From assembly GCA_964608265.1 (NCBI GenBank), contig CAZSNP010000003.1:71260-135259 (forward strand): a stretch of 64,000 nucleotides of DNA, written 5' to 3'. Within the stretch, counting starts at the first letter, position 1. Each line of letters starts with the position of its first letter. The position numbers and the translations under genes are program-made. Of this stretch, positions 23,605 to 31,868 are shown in pieces. The notes under the pieces were generated by a model that worked only from the letters and a program-made list of their open reading frames with translations, made no database searches and was not told the DNA's origin. This DNA is from JANWXR01 sp964608265. GTDB lineage: Bacteria; Chloroflexota; Anaerolineae; Anaerolineales; UBA6663.

Positions 23605-25005
23605 ATGACAAAAACTCTGGTGATGAAATTCGGCGGCACCTCGGTGGGCAGCGCCGCCGCCATTCGCAACCTCATCGCGATAGTGCGCGCCGCCCGCGCC
23701 GAGTGGGCACACGTGGCGGTCGTGGTCTCGGCCATGGGCGGCGTCACCGACGCGCTGTTGCGTTCCGCGCACGCGGCGGAGAATGGCGACGCGACCAGCG
23801 CAGCCACGACCGTTGAGATGTTGCGCGACAAACACCTGACCGCACTGCGCGAACTGGCCCCGCAGGCCGCGCACGTCGAGAAGCACATCGCCGAATCGCT
23901 GGCCGAGTTCACGGCTTTGTGCCACGCGATGAACGTCCTCGGCGAGGCCTCGCCGCGCGCGCTCGACGCCATCAGTTCACTCGGCGAACGGATGAGCGCG
24001 CCGCTGGTCGCCGCCGCGCTGACCGCCGCCGGCCTCCCGTCCGAAGCCATTGACTCGGCTGAGGTCGTCGTCACCGATTCGGCGCATCAATCCGCCACGC
24101 CCGACATGGAGGCGACGCGGGCCAACGCCGAACGGCTCGTTGCCCCGCACCTCGCGCGCGGGGTGGTGCCCGTCATCACCGGCTTCATCGGCGCGACAAA
24201 GGCGGGCGTGACGACGACGCTCGGGCGCGGCGGCAGCGACTTCTCGGCGGCGATTTTCGGGGTGGCGCTGGCGGCGAGTGAGGTGTGGATCTGGACTGAC
24301 GTGCCCGGCGTGATGACGGCCGACCCGCGCGTGGCGAAGGATGCGCGCACGTTGCCCGCGCTGACCTTCCGCGAAATCTCCGAGCTGGCGTTTTACGGGG
24401 CCAGGGTGCTGCATCCCAAAACCATCCGCCCCGTCATCGAGCGCGGCATCGCGCTGTGGGTGAAGAATACCTTTCAGCCCGACCACCCCGGCACACAGAT
24501 CATCCCCGACGAGCGCAATGGCGTACACGGGTCCATTCGTTCGGTCACGGCCTTCAGAGGCCAAAGCATCATCACGCTGGAGGGGCGCGGCATGCTGGGC
24601 ATCCCCGGCATCGCCGCGCGCACCTTTGGCGCAGTGGCCCGCACCAGGACGAGCGTCAGCATGATCTCGCAGGCCTCGTCCGAGCAGAGCATTTGCTTCG
24701 TCGTGCCGCTGACCACCGCACCCGCAGTGAAACACGCGCTCGAGGAGGAGTTCCGGCTCGAACTGGGCCGGGACGACATTGACAGCATCTCGGTTTCCGG
24801 CGAGTGCGCGGTGGTCACCGTCGTCGGGGCGGGGATGCGCCACACCCCGGGCATCGCGGGTAAGATCTTCGGCGCGCTCGGTGCGGCCGGCGTCAACGTC
24901 GTCGTTATCGCGCAAGGCTCGTCTGAGTGCAGCATCAGCCTCACCGTGGACGCCGCGCAGGCGGATGAGGCGGTGAGGGCGATTCACCGGTTGATTGTGG
25001 AATGA
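23605..25005 (+). CDS. lysC: Aspartate kinase
   Basis: 466 residues. The amino-acid kinase domain opens with KFGGTSVG and contains VVSAMGG, LGRGGSDFSA and WTDVPGVMTADPR. Two ACT domains follow (from ITLEGRGMLGIPG, and from VTVVGAGMRHTPGIAGK), which bind feedback inhibitors. The length and the order kinase-ACT-ACT fit the monofunctional, threonine- or lysine-sensitive class, close in style to the kinase half of ThrA. It makes aspartyl phosphate, the first step to lysine, threonine, methionine and isoleucine. The leader peptide upstream points to control by threonine supply. The next gene is asd. Confidence 0.94.
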   Translation: MTKTLVMKFGGTSVGSAAAIRNLIAIVRAARAEWAHVAVVVSAMGGVTDALLRSAHAAENGDATSAATTVEMLRDKHLTALRELAPQAAHVEKHIAESLAEFTALCHAMNVLGEASPRALDAISSLGERMSAPLVAAALTAAGLPSEAIDSAEVVVTDSAHQSATPDMEATRANAERLVAPHLARGVVPVITGFIGATKAGVTTTLGRGGSDFSAAIFGVALAASEVWIWTDVPGVMTADPRVAKDARTLPALTFREISELAFYGARVLHPKTIRPVIERGIALWVKNTFQPDHPGTQIIPDERNGVHGSIRSVTAFRGQSIITLEGRGMLGIPGIAARTFGAVARTRTSVSMISQASSEQSICFVVPLTTAPAVKHALEEEFRLELGRDDIDSISVSGECAVVTVVGAGMRHTPGIAGKIFGALGAAGVNVVVIAQGSSECSISLTVDAAQADEAVRAIHRLIVE

Positions 25006-25060
25006 CCGCCGACGGCAGACGGGCGACCGCGGTGCGCCGCCTGTCGTCCGCCGTCGCTCA
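25006..25060. repeat. Heptamer-word palindrome between lysC and asd
   Basis: The left arm is made of GCCGACG, GCAGACG and GGCGACC words; the right arm (GCCTGTCGTCCGCCGTCGC) is roughly its complement. It fills the spacer and ends just before the asd AAGGAG site. Confidence 0.55.
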
Positions 25061-25070
25061 AGGAGAAGCC

Positions 25071-26123
25071 ATGTCCCGAATCAAAGTCGCCATCCTCGGC
25101 GCCACCGGCGCGGTCGGCCAGCGCTTCGTGCAGTTGCTCGAAAACCACCCGTGGTTCGAGGTGACGGCGCTCACCGGGTCGGAGCGAACGGTGGGGCAGA
25201 GATACGCGGATGGTTGCCGGTGGATTCTGCCGGGCAGCATCCCGCAGTACGCGCGCGACCTGATCGTGCAGCCGACCGCGCCGGGCTTCGAGGCGCGGCT
25301 GTGCTTCTCGGCGCTGCCCACCGACCAGGCCAGGGAGTTCGAGCCGGCCCTCGCTGCCGCCGGGTATGCCATTTGCTCGAACGCCAGCGCGCACCGCATG
25401 TGGAGCGACGTGCCGCTGCTCATCCCGGAGGTCAACCCCGATCACAGCGCCCTCATCGCGCAGCAACGCAAGGCGCGCGGCTGGCCGGGCTTCATCGTCA
25501 CCAATCCCAACTGCACCAGCACCGGGGTGACGATTGCCTTCCGCGCGCTGCACGATGCCTTTGGGATCAATCGCGCCTTCATGGTTTCGATGCAGGCGAT
25601 GAGCGGGGCGGGTTACCCCGGCGTGGCCTCGCTCGATATCGTGGATAACGTCGTGCCGTACATCGGTGGCGAGGAGGAGAAGTTCGAGGCGGAGCCGTGC
25701 AAGATGCTGGGCAAGCTACAGAATGATCAAATCGAAATGGCCCCGCTGAAACTTGCCGCGCACACCAATCGCGTGCCGGTGATTGATGGGCACATGGTCT
25801 GTGTGTCGGTGGAGTTTCATCGCCCGGCCTCGCCCGCCGAGGTGACGCAGGCGCTGAGCGACTTCGCGCCGCCGGAGATCGTGCGCGGGTTGCCCTCCGC
25901 GCCGCCGGTCACCATCGAGGTGCGGCCAGAGGCGGATCGCCCGCAGCCGCGCAAAGACCGCGACGCCGGGCGGGGGATGACGACGGTGGTGGGCCGCATC
26001 CGCCCCGATCCACTCTTCCACACACGCATGGTCATCCTCTCGCACAACACGATCCGCGGCGCGGCGGGTGGGGCGTTGCTCAACGGCGAATTGTTAGTGG
26101 CCCAGGGAATCCTGAAGGCGTAA
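25071..26123 (+). CDS. asd: Aspartate-semialdehyde dehydrogenase
   Basis: 350 residues. NADP-binding GATGAVGQ at 10-17, nucleophile Cys148 in TNPNCTSTG, later GHMVCVSVEF and the C-terminal SHNTIRGAAGGALLNGELL. The length and the TNPNC motif fit the archaeal/fungal-type enzyme rather than the E. coli type. It reduces aspartyl phosphate from LysC to aspartate semialdehyde. The ATG at 25071 has AAGGAG 6 nt upstream; an in-frame extension back to 25002 falls in the repeat and is not believable. Co-transcription with lysC is very likely. Confidence 0.94.
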   Translation: MSRIKVAILGATGAVGQRFVQLLENHPWFEVTALTGSERTVGQRYADGCRWILPGSIPQYARDLIVQPTAPGFEARLCFSALPTDQAREFEPALAAAGYAICSNASAHRMWSDVPLLIPEVNPDHSALIAQQRKARGWPGFIVTNPNCTSTGVTIAFRALHDAFGINRAFMVSMQAMSGAGYPGVASLDIVDNVVPYIGGEEEKFEAEPCKMLGKLQNDQIEMAPLKLAAHTNRVPVIDGHMVCVSVEFHRPASPAEVTQALSDFAPPEIVRGLPSAPPVTIEVRPEADRPQPRKDRDAGRGMTTVVGRIRPDPLFHTRMVILSHNTIRGAAGGALLNGELLVAQGILKA

Positions 26124-26169
26124 CGCGGTGTAACGGAGTAGAATTGCGGCATACTATGAGTGATTGTCG

Positions 26170-26243
26170 CGAGCGCTTGAGCGCAACCGGCCGCTGAAGC
26201 GGCGACTACAAACGAGCGCCTTCAAACGGGCGGCTACGAACAG
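26170..26243. repeat. GAGCGCTTGAGCGC / GCCGCTGAAGCGGC repeat element
   Basis: Several small palindromes in a row: GCCGCT-GA-AGCGGC (26190-26203), GAGCGCTTGAGCGC, then GACTACAAACGAGC and CGGCTACGAAC as near-repeats. It sits in the spacer between asd and the DUF2270 gene. Confidence 0.45.
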
Positions 26244-26255
26244 ATTGTGTGACGC

Positions 26256-27347
26256 ATGCCTGACCCTAAACCAAAACCGAAATTCGATAATCCGTCTCCG
26301 TCACAGGAACCGGTATGGAAGTTCCGCGGCTACGAGATGCGGCCCGCCGAATTCAACACGGCGATGGTCCATTACTATCGCGCCGAGATTCAGCGCAGCA
26401 ACACCTGGCGCATGCGGCTCGATAACACCACCAACTGGGCCGTCGTCGCCACCGGCGCGGCGATCTCGTTTGTCTTCTCCAGCCCGAACAATCCGTATGC
26501 GGTGTTGATCCTCAACACGCTGCTCGTCACCATTTTCCTGCTGATGGAAGCGCGGCGCTATCGTTACTACGAGCTGTGGAGTTACCGCGCCCGGTTGATG
26601 GAGACCGACTTCTTCGCCGCGATGCTGGTGCCGCCCTTCGCCCCGCACCCGGAGTGGGCCGAAAACCTGGCCGAGAGTTTGTTGCAGCCGCAATACCCCA
26701 TCAGTATGTGGGAGGCCTTTGGCCGCCGCTTCCGCCGTAACTATTTGTGGATCTTCCTCGTGCTCGGTGTGGCGTGGGTGGTCAAGATCTTCATCCACCC
26801 CATCCCGGCGGAATCCCTGCGCGAATTCGTCTTGCGCGCCGGCATCGGGCCGCTGCCGGGCGAATTGATGCTGGCGCTGGGCCTTCTGTACAACGGTGCG
26901 CTCTTTGCCATCGGCTGGATCACGTCGCGGCTGCATCAGGCCACGGGCGAGGTCTTCCCCAAATTCGATCACGACGGCGACCGGCCGACGGTGCTGCGCA
27001 GCCTGTGGGGCACGGATGAGAAATCGGCCAATGGCGAAGGGGCGCAGCCCAGGGGCCCGTCGTTCCTGCATTCGCGCCGCCGGCAGCAGTTGCTGGCGCT
27101 GGTGATTACGGCTCAGCCGCAGGCCGTGGCCGACCGTGTGCTGAAAGAGATGCGGCGCGGCGTCACCGCCCTGCACGGCAAGGGCATGTATTCGCAGCAG
27201 GATCGCGAAGTGCTGATGATCGCGTTGACGGTGACGGAGACCAACCGGTTGAAGGCGCTGGTGCGCGAGATTGACCCGAACGCCTTCATCATCGTCTCGC
27301 CCGCGCAGGAAGTGCTGGGCCGCGGTTTTCAGCCGCTGGCCGAGTAG
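26256..27347 (+). CDS. DUF2270 membrane protein fused to a DUF2179 domain
   Basis: 363 residues. The N-terminal part (about 25-240) matches DUF2270: a polar segment FNTAMVHYYRAEIQRSNTWR, then four predicted membrane helices near 70-105, 165-185 and 205-225. The C-terminal 85 residues (LALVITAQPQAVADRVLKE, HGKGMYSQQDREVLMIALT, NAFIIVSPAQEVLGRGF) match DUF2179, the soluble domain of YitT-type membrane proteins, thought to bind a small ligand. It is thus probably a membrane protein with a cytosolic sensor-like domain. The substrate is unknown. It lies between asd and the DapA-family gene but shows no link to lysine synthesis. Confidence 0.75.
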   Translation: MPDPKPKPKFDNPSPSQEPVWKFRGYEMRPAEFNTAMVHYYRAEIQRSNTWRMRLDNTTNWAVVATGAAISFVFSSPNNPYAVLILNTLLVTIFLLMEARRYRYYELWSYRARLMETDFFAAMLVPPFAPHPEWAENLAESLLQPQYPISMWEAFGRRFRRNYLWIFLVLGVAWVVKIFIHPIPAESLREFVLRAGIGPLPGELMLALGLLYNGALFAIGWITSRLHQATGEVFPKFDHDGDRPTVLRSLWGTDEKSANGEGAQPRGPSFLHSRRRQQLLALVITAQPQAVADRVLKEMRRGVTALHGKGMYSQQDREVLMIALTVTETNRLKALVREIDPNAFIIVSPAQEVLGRGFQPLAE

Positions 27348-27361
27348 CTCCGCGAAACATC

Positions 27362-27453
27362 GTTCCGCCAAAGTTGGTTCAGGCGGAACGCCGTTCGTTA
27401 ACACCCCTCCCAGCCGGGCCGGGCCTGAATGGCATTCGGTTTTTCCGGCTGGG
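27362..27453. repeat. Two hairpins after the DUF2270 gene
   Basis: GTTCCGCC (27362-27369) pairs with GGCGGAAC (27382-27389), and CCCAGCCGG (27409-27417) pairs with CCGGCTGGG (27445-27453). The first could end transcription of the upstream gene, although no T-run follows. Confidence 0.4.
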
Positions 27454-27527
27454 CCTTGTGAATTCGGGGAAAAGGAGGAAGATAGGCGTGGCCGATTAGC
27501 CACCACTCCCAGCCCTTCGCTTCGAAT

Positions 27528-28418
27528 ATGCCTGCTTTCGACTTGCGCGGCTCCCTCGTCCCCATCGTCACCCCGTTCCGCAACGACGCGCTCGACCTCG
27601 ACGCGCTCGGCCAACTCATCGAGTGGCAGATCGCCAGCGGCAGCCATGGCATCAGCGTGACGGGCACCACGGGCGAGCCAAGCTCACTCACCCTCGACGA
27701 GCGCAAGCGCGTGATCGCCGCCGCGCGCGAGGCCGTGGGCGGGCGCGTGCCCTTTATCCCCGGCACCGGCTCGACCAATCACGCCGAAACCCTCGAACTC
27801 ACCCGCTATGCCGCCTCGCTCGGAGCGGACGCGGTGCTGCTGATCACGCCGTACTACAATCGCCCGTCGCAGGCCGGGCTGTTTCGACATTTCGATGCCG
27901 TCGCCAGAAGTGTGGGCGTGCCGGTGATTTTGTACAACATCCCCGGGCGCACGGCAGTGAATTTGGAAGTGGATACGGTGGCGCGGTTGCGTGAGGCGAA
28001 CCGCAACATCATCGGTGTGAAGGAGTCGAACAAGGATTTCGAGCACATCAATCGGCTACTGCACAAAATGGGCCGCGACTTCCTCGTGTACTCCGGCATC
28101 GAGTTGCTGTGCTTCCCGATCCTCGCCATCGGCGGAGCGGGATACATCAGCGCCACCGGCAACCTGCTGCCGCGCGAGGTGGCGAACGTGTATAACTTCG
28201 TCGCCGGCGGCAAGTGGAAAGAAGCGCAGGACCTGCACTATCACCTGCTGCCCCTCAACGACGCCATCTTCCTCGAGATCAACCCCGTGCCGGTGAAGAC
28301 GGTGCTGGGCTGGATGGGCAGGATCAGCGGCGAGGTGCGCCTGCCCCTGACCGCGCTCGCGCCGCAAAATGAAACGAAGCTGCGCGCGGTGTGCAAACAA
28401 TATGGTTTGGTTGAATGA
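27528..28418 (+). CDS. DapA-family aldolase/synthase
   Basis: 296 residues of the class I aldolase barrel family. The Schiff-base Lys165 is in GVKES, Tyr136 in ILYNIPGRT, with TTGE at 47-50 and GTGS at 79-82, all conserved in dihydrodipicolinate synthase. With lysC and asd upstream it may make the lysine precursor from aspartate semialdehyde and pyruvate. But the next six genes degrade 4-hydroxyphenylacetate, and some bacterial hpa clusters contain a DapA-like gene that could act as the terminal aldolase where hpaI is missing, as here. The sequence alone does not decide between the two, so I give no gene symbol. Confidence 0.85.
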   Translation: MPAFDLRGSLVPIVTPFRNDALDLDALGQLIEWQIASGSHGISVTGTTGEPSSLTLDERKRVIAAAREAVGGRVPFIPGTGSTNHAETLELTRYAASLGADAVLLITPYYNRPSQAGLFRHFDAVARSVGVPVILYNIPGRTAVNLEVDTVARLREANRNIIGVKESNKDFEHINRLLHKMGRDFLVYSGIELLCFPILAIGGAGYISATGNLLPREVANVYNFVAGGKWKEAQDLHYHLLPLNDAIFLEINPVPVKTVLGWMGRISGEVRLPLTALAPQNETKLRAVCKQYGLVE

Positions 28419-28470
28419 AACGTAAAACGTGAAACGTGCTAAGCGCAGCGGCGATCACGCTTCACGCAGA
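28419..28470. repeat. Heptamer-word palindrome, AACGTGA type
   Basis: ACGTAAAACGTGAAACGTG is followed by GATCACGCTTCACG as the returning arm. It fills the spacer between the DapA-family gene and the hydrolase and shares its word with 12181-12250 and 43849-43919. Confidence 0.6.
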
Positions 28471-28471
28471 T

Positions 28472-29344
28472 ATGACTAAGACTCAGTTCATCCGGGTCAA
28501 CGACATCTCACTGGCGTATCACGAGTGGCCCGGCCGGCGCGGCCCCCTGATTTGCTTGCCGCACCTCACCGGCCACAAGGGCAGCTTCACCCGGCTGGCC
28601 GAGCGCCTGGCGCCGGAGTACCGCGTGCTGGCACTCGATCTGCGCGGGCGCGGCGACAGCGACAAACCGGCGGAGGGTTATGGCTTCGCTTATCACGCCC
28701 GCGACGTGCTGGCCTTCGCCGATGCGCTCGGCATCGCCTCGTTCACTCTGGTGGGCCACTCGTTCGGCGCGACGACGGGCGCGTACCTCGCCTCGGTGCG
28801 GCCCGACCGGGTGAACGCGCTGGTGCTGATGGACGGCGGCGCCGACCCGCACGACGCCACCCTGCGCGCGATGTACCCGACCATTCGCCGCCTCGGCAAA
28901 CAGTACCCCTCGCTGGCCGAGTACCTCGCCGCGCAGAAGGCCGCGCCGTACTTTCGTGAATGGAGCAACGCGCTCGAACAGTATTTCACCGAGGACGCCG
29001 AGACCCGGCCGGATGGCGCGGTGTGGTCGAAGTCGGCGGCGGGGGCCATCGAGCACGATATGGATTTGCACTTTTTGTACTCGATGTGCCTGCACTTCCC
29101 CGCCGTGACCGCGCCGATTCTGTTTCTCCGACCGGCGCTCGGCCTGCTCGACGCCGACCGCGGGCACGTGTTCACCGAAGAGGAGGCGGCGGCCATTGTG
29201 AAGCACATGCGGAACTGCTGGCGCGTGGATGTGCCCGAGGTCAATCACTACACCATGCTCATCCACGACGACCCGCCGGTCATCGAACCCATACGAGAAT
29301 TTCTGGATGAAGTCCTGGAGTCGTCAATAACCAGTAACCAATAA
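28472..29344 (+). CDS. Alpha/beta hydrolase in the hpa cluster
   Basis: 290 residues. Oxyanion region HLTGHKGSF, nucleophile Ser97 in VGHSFG, and a C-terminal His in VNHYTMLIHDDP. The ATG at 28472 (MTKTQF) sits 2 nt after the repeat; an earlier in-frame Met falls inside the repeat. The last residues (SSITSNQ) and the TAA are encoded by the palindrome at 29327-29362. It may hydrolyse a ring-cleavage intermediate or an ester that feeds the 4-hydroxyphenylacetate pathway; the substrate is not evident. Confidence 0.82.
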   Translation: MTKTQFIRVNDISLAYHEWPGRRGPLICLPHLTGHKGSFTRLAERLAPEYRVLALDLRGRGDSDKPAEGYGFAYHARDVLAFADALGIASFTLVGHSFGATTGAYLASVRPDRVNALVLMDGGADPHDATLRAMYPTIRRLGKQYPSLAEYLAAQKAAPYFREWSNALEQYFTEDAETRPDGAVWSKSAAGAIEHDMDLHFLYSMCLHFPAVTAPILFLRPALGLLDADRGHVFTEEEAAAIVKHMRNCWRVDVPEVNHYTMLIHDDPPVIEPIREFLDEVLESSITSNQ

Positions 29345-29362
29345 CGGGTTATTGGTTACTGG
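29327..29362. repeat. Heptamer-word palindrome, TAACCAA type, overlapping a stop codon
   Basis: CCAGTAACCAATAAC (29331-29345) is the exact complement of GTTATTGGTTACTGG (29348-29362), 15 bp around a 2-nt turn. Words: AATAACC, AGTAACC, AATAACG. It contains the hydrolase stop, and its last GG forms part of the GGAGG ribosome site of the next gene. Confidence 0.75.
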
Positions 29363-29371
29363 AGGACGCCA

Positions 29372-30136
29372 ATGAAGATCGCTCGTTTCGCCGTCGAGGG
29401 CCGCGTGCTTGAAGGAACCGTGCGCGCGGATGGACGCCTGTGGGCCGATGGGCGCGCCTACCCGGCGGAGGCCGTGACGTGGCTGCCGCCGGTCGTGCCG
29501 GGCAAGGCCATCGGCCTGGCGCTCAACTACCGCGACCACGCCGCCGAACTCAAGCTCGACCTGCCGCCGGTGCCGATCCTCTTCAACAAGATGCCCAACA
29601 CCTTCATCGGGCACAAAGGCAAGATCATCGCACCGCCGGACATCGAGTACATGCACTACGAGAACGAGCTTGTCGTCGTCATCGGCCAGCGCTGCCGGCG
29701 GGTGAAGGCGGAGCGCGCGCTGGAGGTGGTGCGCGGCTACACCATCGGCAACGACGTGACCATCCGCGACTTCGTGATGAACTACTACCGCCCGCCGGTC
29801 AAGGCCAAGGGCTGGGATACGTTCGGCCCGCTCGGCCCGTGGCTCGTCACCGCCGACGAAATCCCCGACCCCGGCAACCTGCACCTCCGCACCTTCGTCA
29901 ACGGCGAGCTGCGGCAGGAGGGCAACACGCGCGACTTCATTTACAGCGTGCCGCAGCTCATCGAGTACATTACGGAGTTCATGACCCTCGAACCCAACGA
30001 CATGATCTGGACGGGCACGCCGAAGGGCATCGCGCACATCCGCCCGGGTGATAAATTGCGGCTGGAGATAGAGGGGATTGGAGAACTGGAAAATGAAGTT
30101 GCCGATGAACAGCTGCCAGTAAGCAGTCAACAGTAA
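29372..30136 (+). CDS. hpaG: FAH-family isomerase/decarboxylase (HpaG type)
   Basis: 254 residues of the fumarylacetoacetate hydrolase fold. IGLALNYRDHAAEL, the metal site HYENELVVVIG, the segment KGWDTFGPLGPW and WTGTPKGIAHIRPGD are typical of the 2-hydroxyhepta-2,4-diene-1,7-dioate isomerase / 5-oxopent-3-ene-1,2,5-tricarboxylate decarboxylase group. In the homoprotocatechuate pathway these decarboxylate and isomerise the product of HpaE. GGAGG lies 6 nt before the ATG. The last residues (about QLPVSSQQ) run into the palindrome at 30117-30183. Other FAH-family substrates cannot be excluded, but the gene order fits hpaG. Confidence 0.83.
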   Translation: MKIARFAVEGRVLEGTVRADGRLWADGRAYPAEAVTWLPPVVPGKAIGLALNYRDHAAELKLDLPPVPILFNKMPNTFIGHKGKIIAPPDIEYMHYENELVVVIGQRCRRVKAERALEVVRGYTIGNDVTIRDFVMNYYRPPVKAKGWDTFGPLGPWLVTADEIPDPGNLHLRTFVNGELRQEGNTRDFIYSVPQLIEYITEFMTLEPNDMIWTGTPKGIAHIRPGDKLRLEIEGIGELENEVADEQLPVSSQQ

Positions 30137-30183
30137 GCAGTCAGCAGTATGGTGCCTACTGTTCACCGTTTACTGATCACTGT
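30117..30183. repeat. Heptamer-word palindrome, CAGTAAG type
   Basis: The left arm is a run of 7-nt words CAGTAAG, CAGTCAA, CAGTAAG, CAGTCAG, CAGT; the right arm ACTGTTCACCGTTTACTGATCACTG is the imperfect complement. It holds the last codons and stop of the FAH-family gene. Confidence 0.7.
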
Positions 30184-30195
30184 GCATCCAGAACT

Positions 30196-31817
30196 ATGAT
30201 CAACCACTTTATCAACAACGAATTCGTCGCTTCCATCGGCGAGGAGACTTTTGAGACGCTGAACCCGGCGACCAACCAGCCCATCGAGACCGTGGCCAGC
30301 GGCATGCNNNNNNNNNNNNNNNNNNNNNNNNNNNNNNNNNNNNNNNNNNNNNNNNNNNNNNNNNNNNNNNNNNNNNNNNNNNNNNNNNNNNNNNNNNNNN
30401 NNNNNNNGAGACGCTGAACCCGGCGACCAACCAGCCCATCGAGACCGTGGCCAGCGGCATGCCCGCCGACGTGGACCGCGCGGTGAAGGCGGCGCGGGCA
30501 GCCTTCGACTCGGGGCCGTGGGCCAAGATGAATCCCGAGGCCCGCAGCCGAAAGCTGCGCAAAATCGCCGACCTGATCGAGAAGCGCGCCGACGAAATCG
30601 CCGAAGTCGAGATCGCCGACTGCGGTGTGCCGGTCAAACAGATCAAGGGCGGGGCCATCCCGCGCGCGGCCTACAACTTCAACTACTTCGCCGACATGAC
30701 CTATCGCGCGACCGGCGAGAGCTACCCGGTGGAGGGCGCGTTCATCAATTACAGCCTGCGCCGCCCCGTCGGCGTGGCCGGGTTGATCACGCCGTGGAAT
30801 GTGCCCTTCATGCTCGAGACGTGGAAGGTCGCGCCGTGCCTGGCCTTTGGCAACACCTGCATCCTCAAGCCCGCCGAGTGGTCGCCGCTCTCGGCCAACA
30901 AACTGGCCGAGATCATTCAAGAGGCCGACCTGCCGCCGGGCGTCTTCAACGTCGTGCACGGTTTCGGCGAGACCGCCGGCGCGCCCATCGTCGCGCACCC
31001 CGGCGTCAACGTCATCTCCTTCACCGGCGAGACCACGACCGGGCAGGCCATCATCCGCAACGGCGCGGCCACGCTCAAACGCTTCTCGATGGAACTCGGC
31101 GGCAAGTCGCCGACGATTGTGTTCGCCGACGCCGACCTGGACCGCGCGCTCGATGGCACGATCTTTCAAATCTATTCGCTCAACGGCGAGCGCTGCACCG
31201 CCGGCTCACGGCTCATCATTCAGGAGTCCATTCACGACGCCTTCGTCGAGAAACTGGCCGAGCGCGTGGACCGAATCAAAGTCGGCCCGCCCAACGATCC
31301 GGCCACCGAGGTCGGCCCGCTGATTCACCCGGAGCACTGGGCGAAGGTGCGCGGCTACATGGATATCGCCCGCGAGGAGGGCGCGACGGTGCGCGTGGGC
31401 GGCGAGCGTCCGGCGGCTTTCCCCGACGGCAACTACTTCGCGCCGGCGCTGATCACGAACGCGCGCAACGAGATGCGCGTGGCGCAGGAGGAGATCTTCG
31501 GCCCGGTGCTCGTCGTCATCCCGTTCAAGGATGAAGCGGAGGCCATCCGCCTCGCCAACGATGTAAAGTATGGGCTGGCCGGATATGTGTGGACGCGCGA
31601 TATCGGGCGCGGGCACCGCGTGGCGCAGGCCCTCGAGTCGGGGATGGTGTGGGTCAACTCGCACAACGTCCGCGACTTGCGCGCCCCGTTCGGCGGCAGC
31701 AAGCACAGCGGCCTCGGGCGCGAGGGCGACCATCACAGCTTCGAGCTGTACACCGAACTCAAGGCGATTCATGTGGCGATTGGCAACCATGCAATTCCGA
31801 AATTCGGAAATTCGTAA
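30196..31817 (+). CDS. hpaE: 5-carboxymethyl-2-hydroxymuconate-semialdehyde dehydrogenase (interrupted by an assembly gap)
   Basis: The gene is broken in this sequence by 100 N (30308-30407). The 55 bases left of the N-run (30253-30307) are identical to the 55 right of it (30408-30462). Removing the N-run and one copy joins 30307 to 30463 in frame and gives 488 residues, the normal HpaE length. It then reads INNEFVASIGEETFETLNP and continues PADVDRAVKAAR. The aldehyde dehydrogenase motifs are present: TPWNVPFM, Glu in MELGGKSP, Cys in LNGERCTAG. It oxidises the semialdehyde formed by HpaD. The C-terminus (NHAIPKFGNS) runs into the next palindrome. Confidence 0.9.
30308..30407. other. Assembly gap of 100 N with duplicated 55-base flanks
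   Basis: A round-number N-run inside hpaE. The 55-base flanks are identical, so the two contig ends overlap and the gap is most likely zero or negative in length. Confidence 0.95.
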
Positions 31818-31848
31818 TTGGTTATTGGTCATTACCAATAACCAATTA
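31815..31848. repeat. Heptamer-word palindrome, TTATTGG type, at the hpaE stop
   Basis: TAATTGGTTATTGGT (31815-31829) is the exact complement of ACCAATAACCAATTA (31834-31848), 15 bp with a 4-nt loop. The first TAA is the hpaE stop codon. GAATTTCCGAA-like words lie just upstream in the coding end. Confidence 0.75.
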
Positions 31849-31868
31849 CACTCATGAGGAGAGTAGAC

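Noticed and set aside
30117..30183. A short CRISPR-like array of CAGTAAG units
   Set aside because: The units are 7 nt with no spacers, the other arm is inverted, and no cas genes are present.
30253..30462. A tandem duplication inside hpaE
   Set aside because: The copies flank a 100-N run, are exactly 55 bases, and removing one restores a normal-length enzyme. The same 55/100 pattern recurs at 45245-45454, so it is an assembly join.
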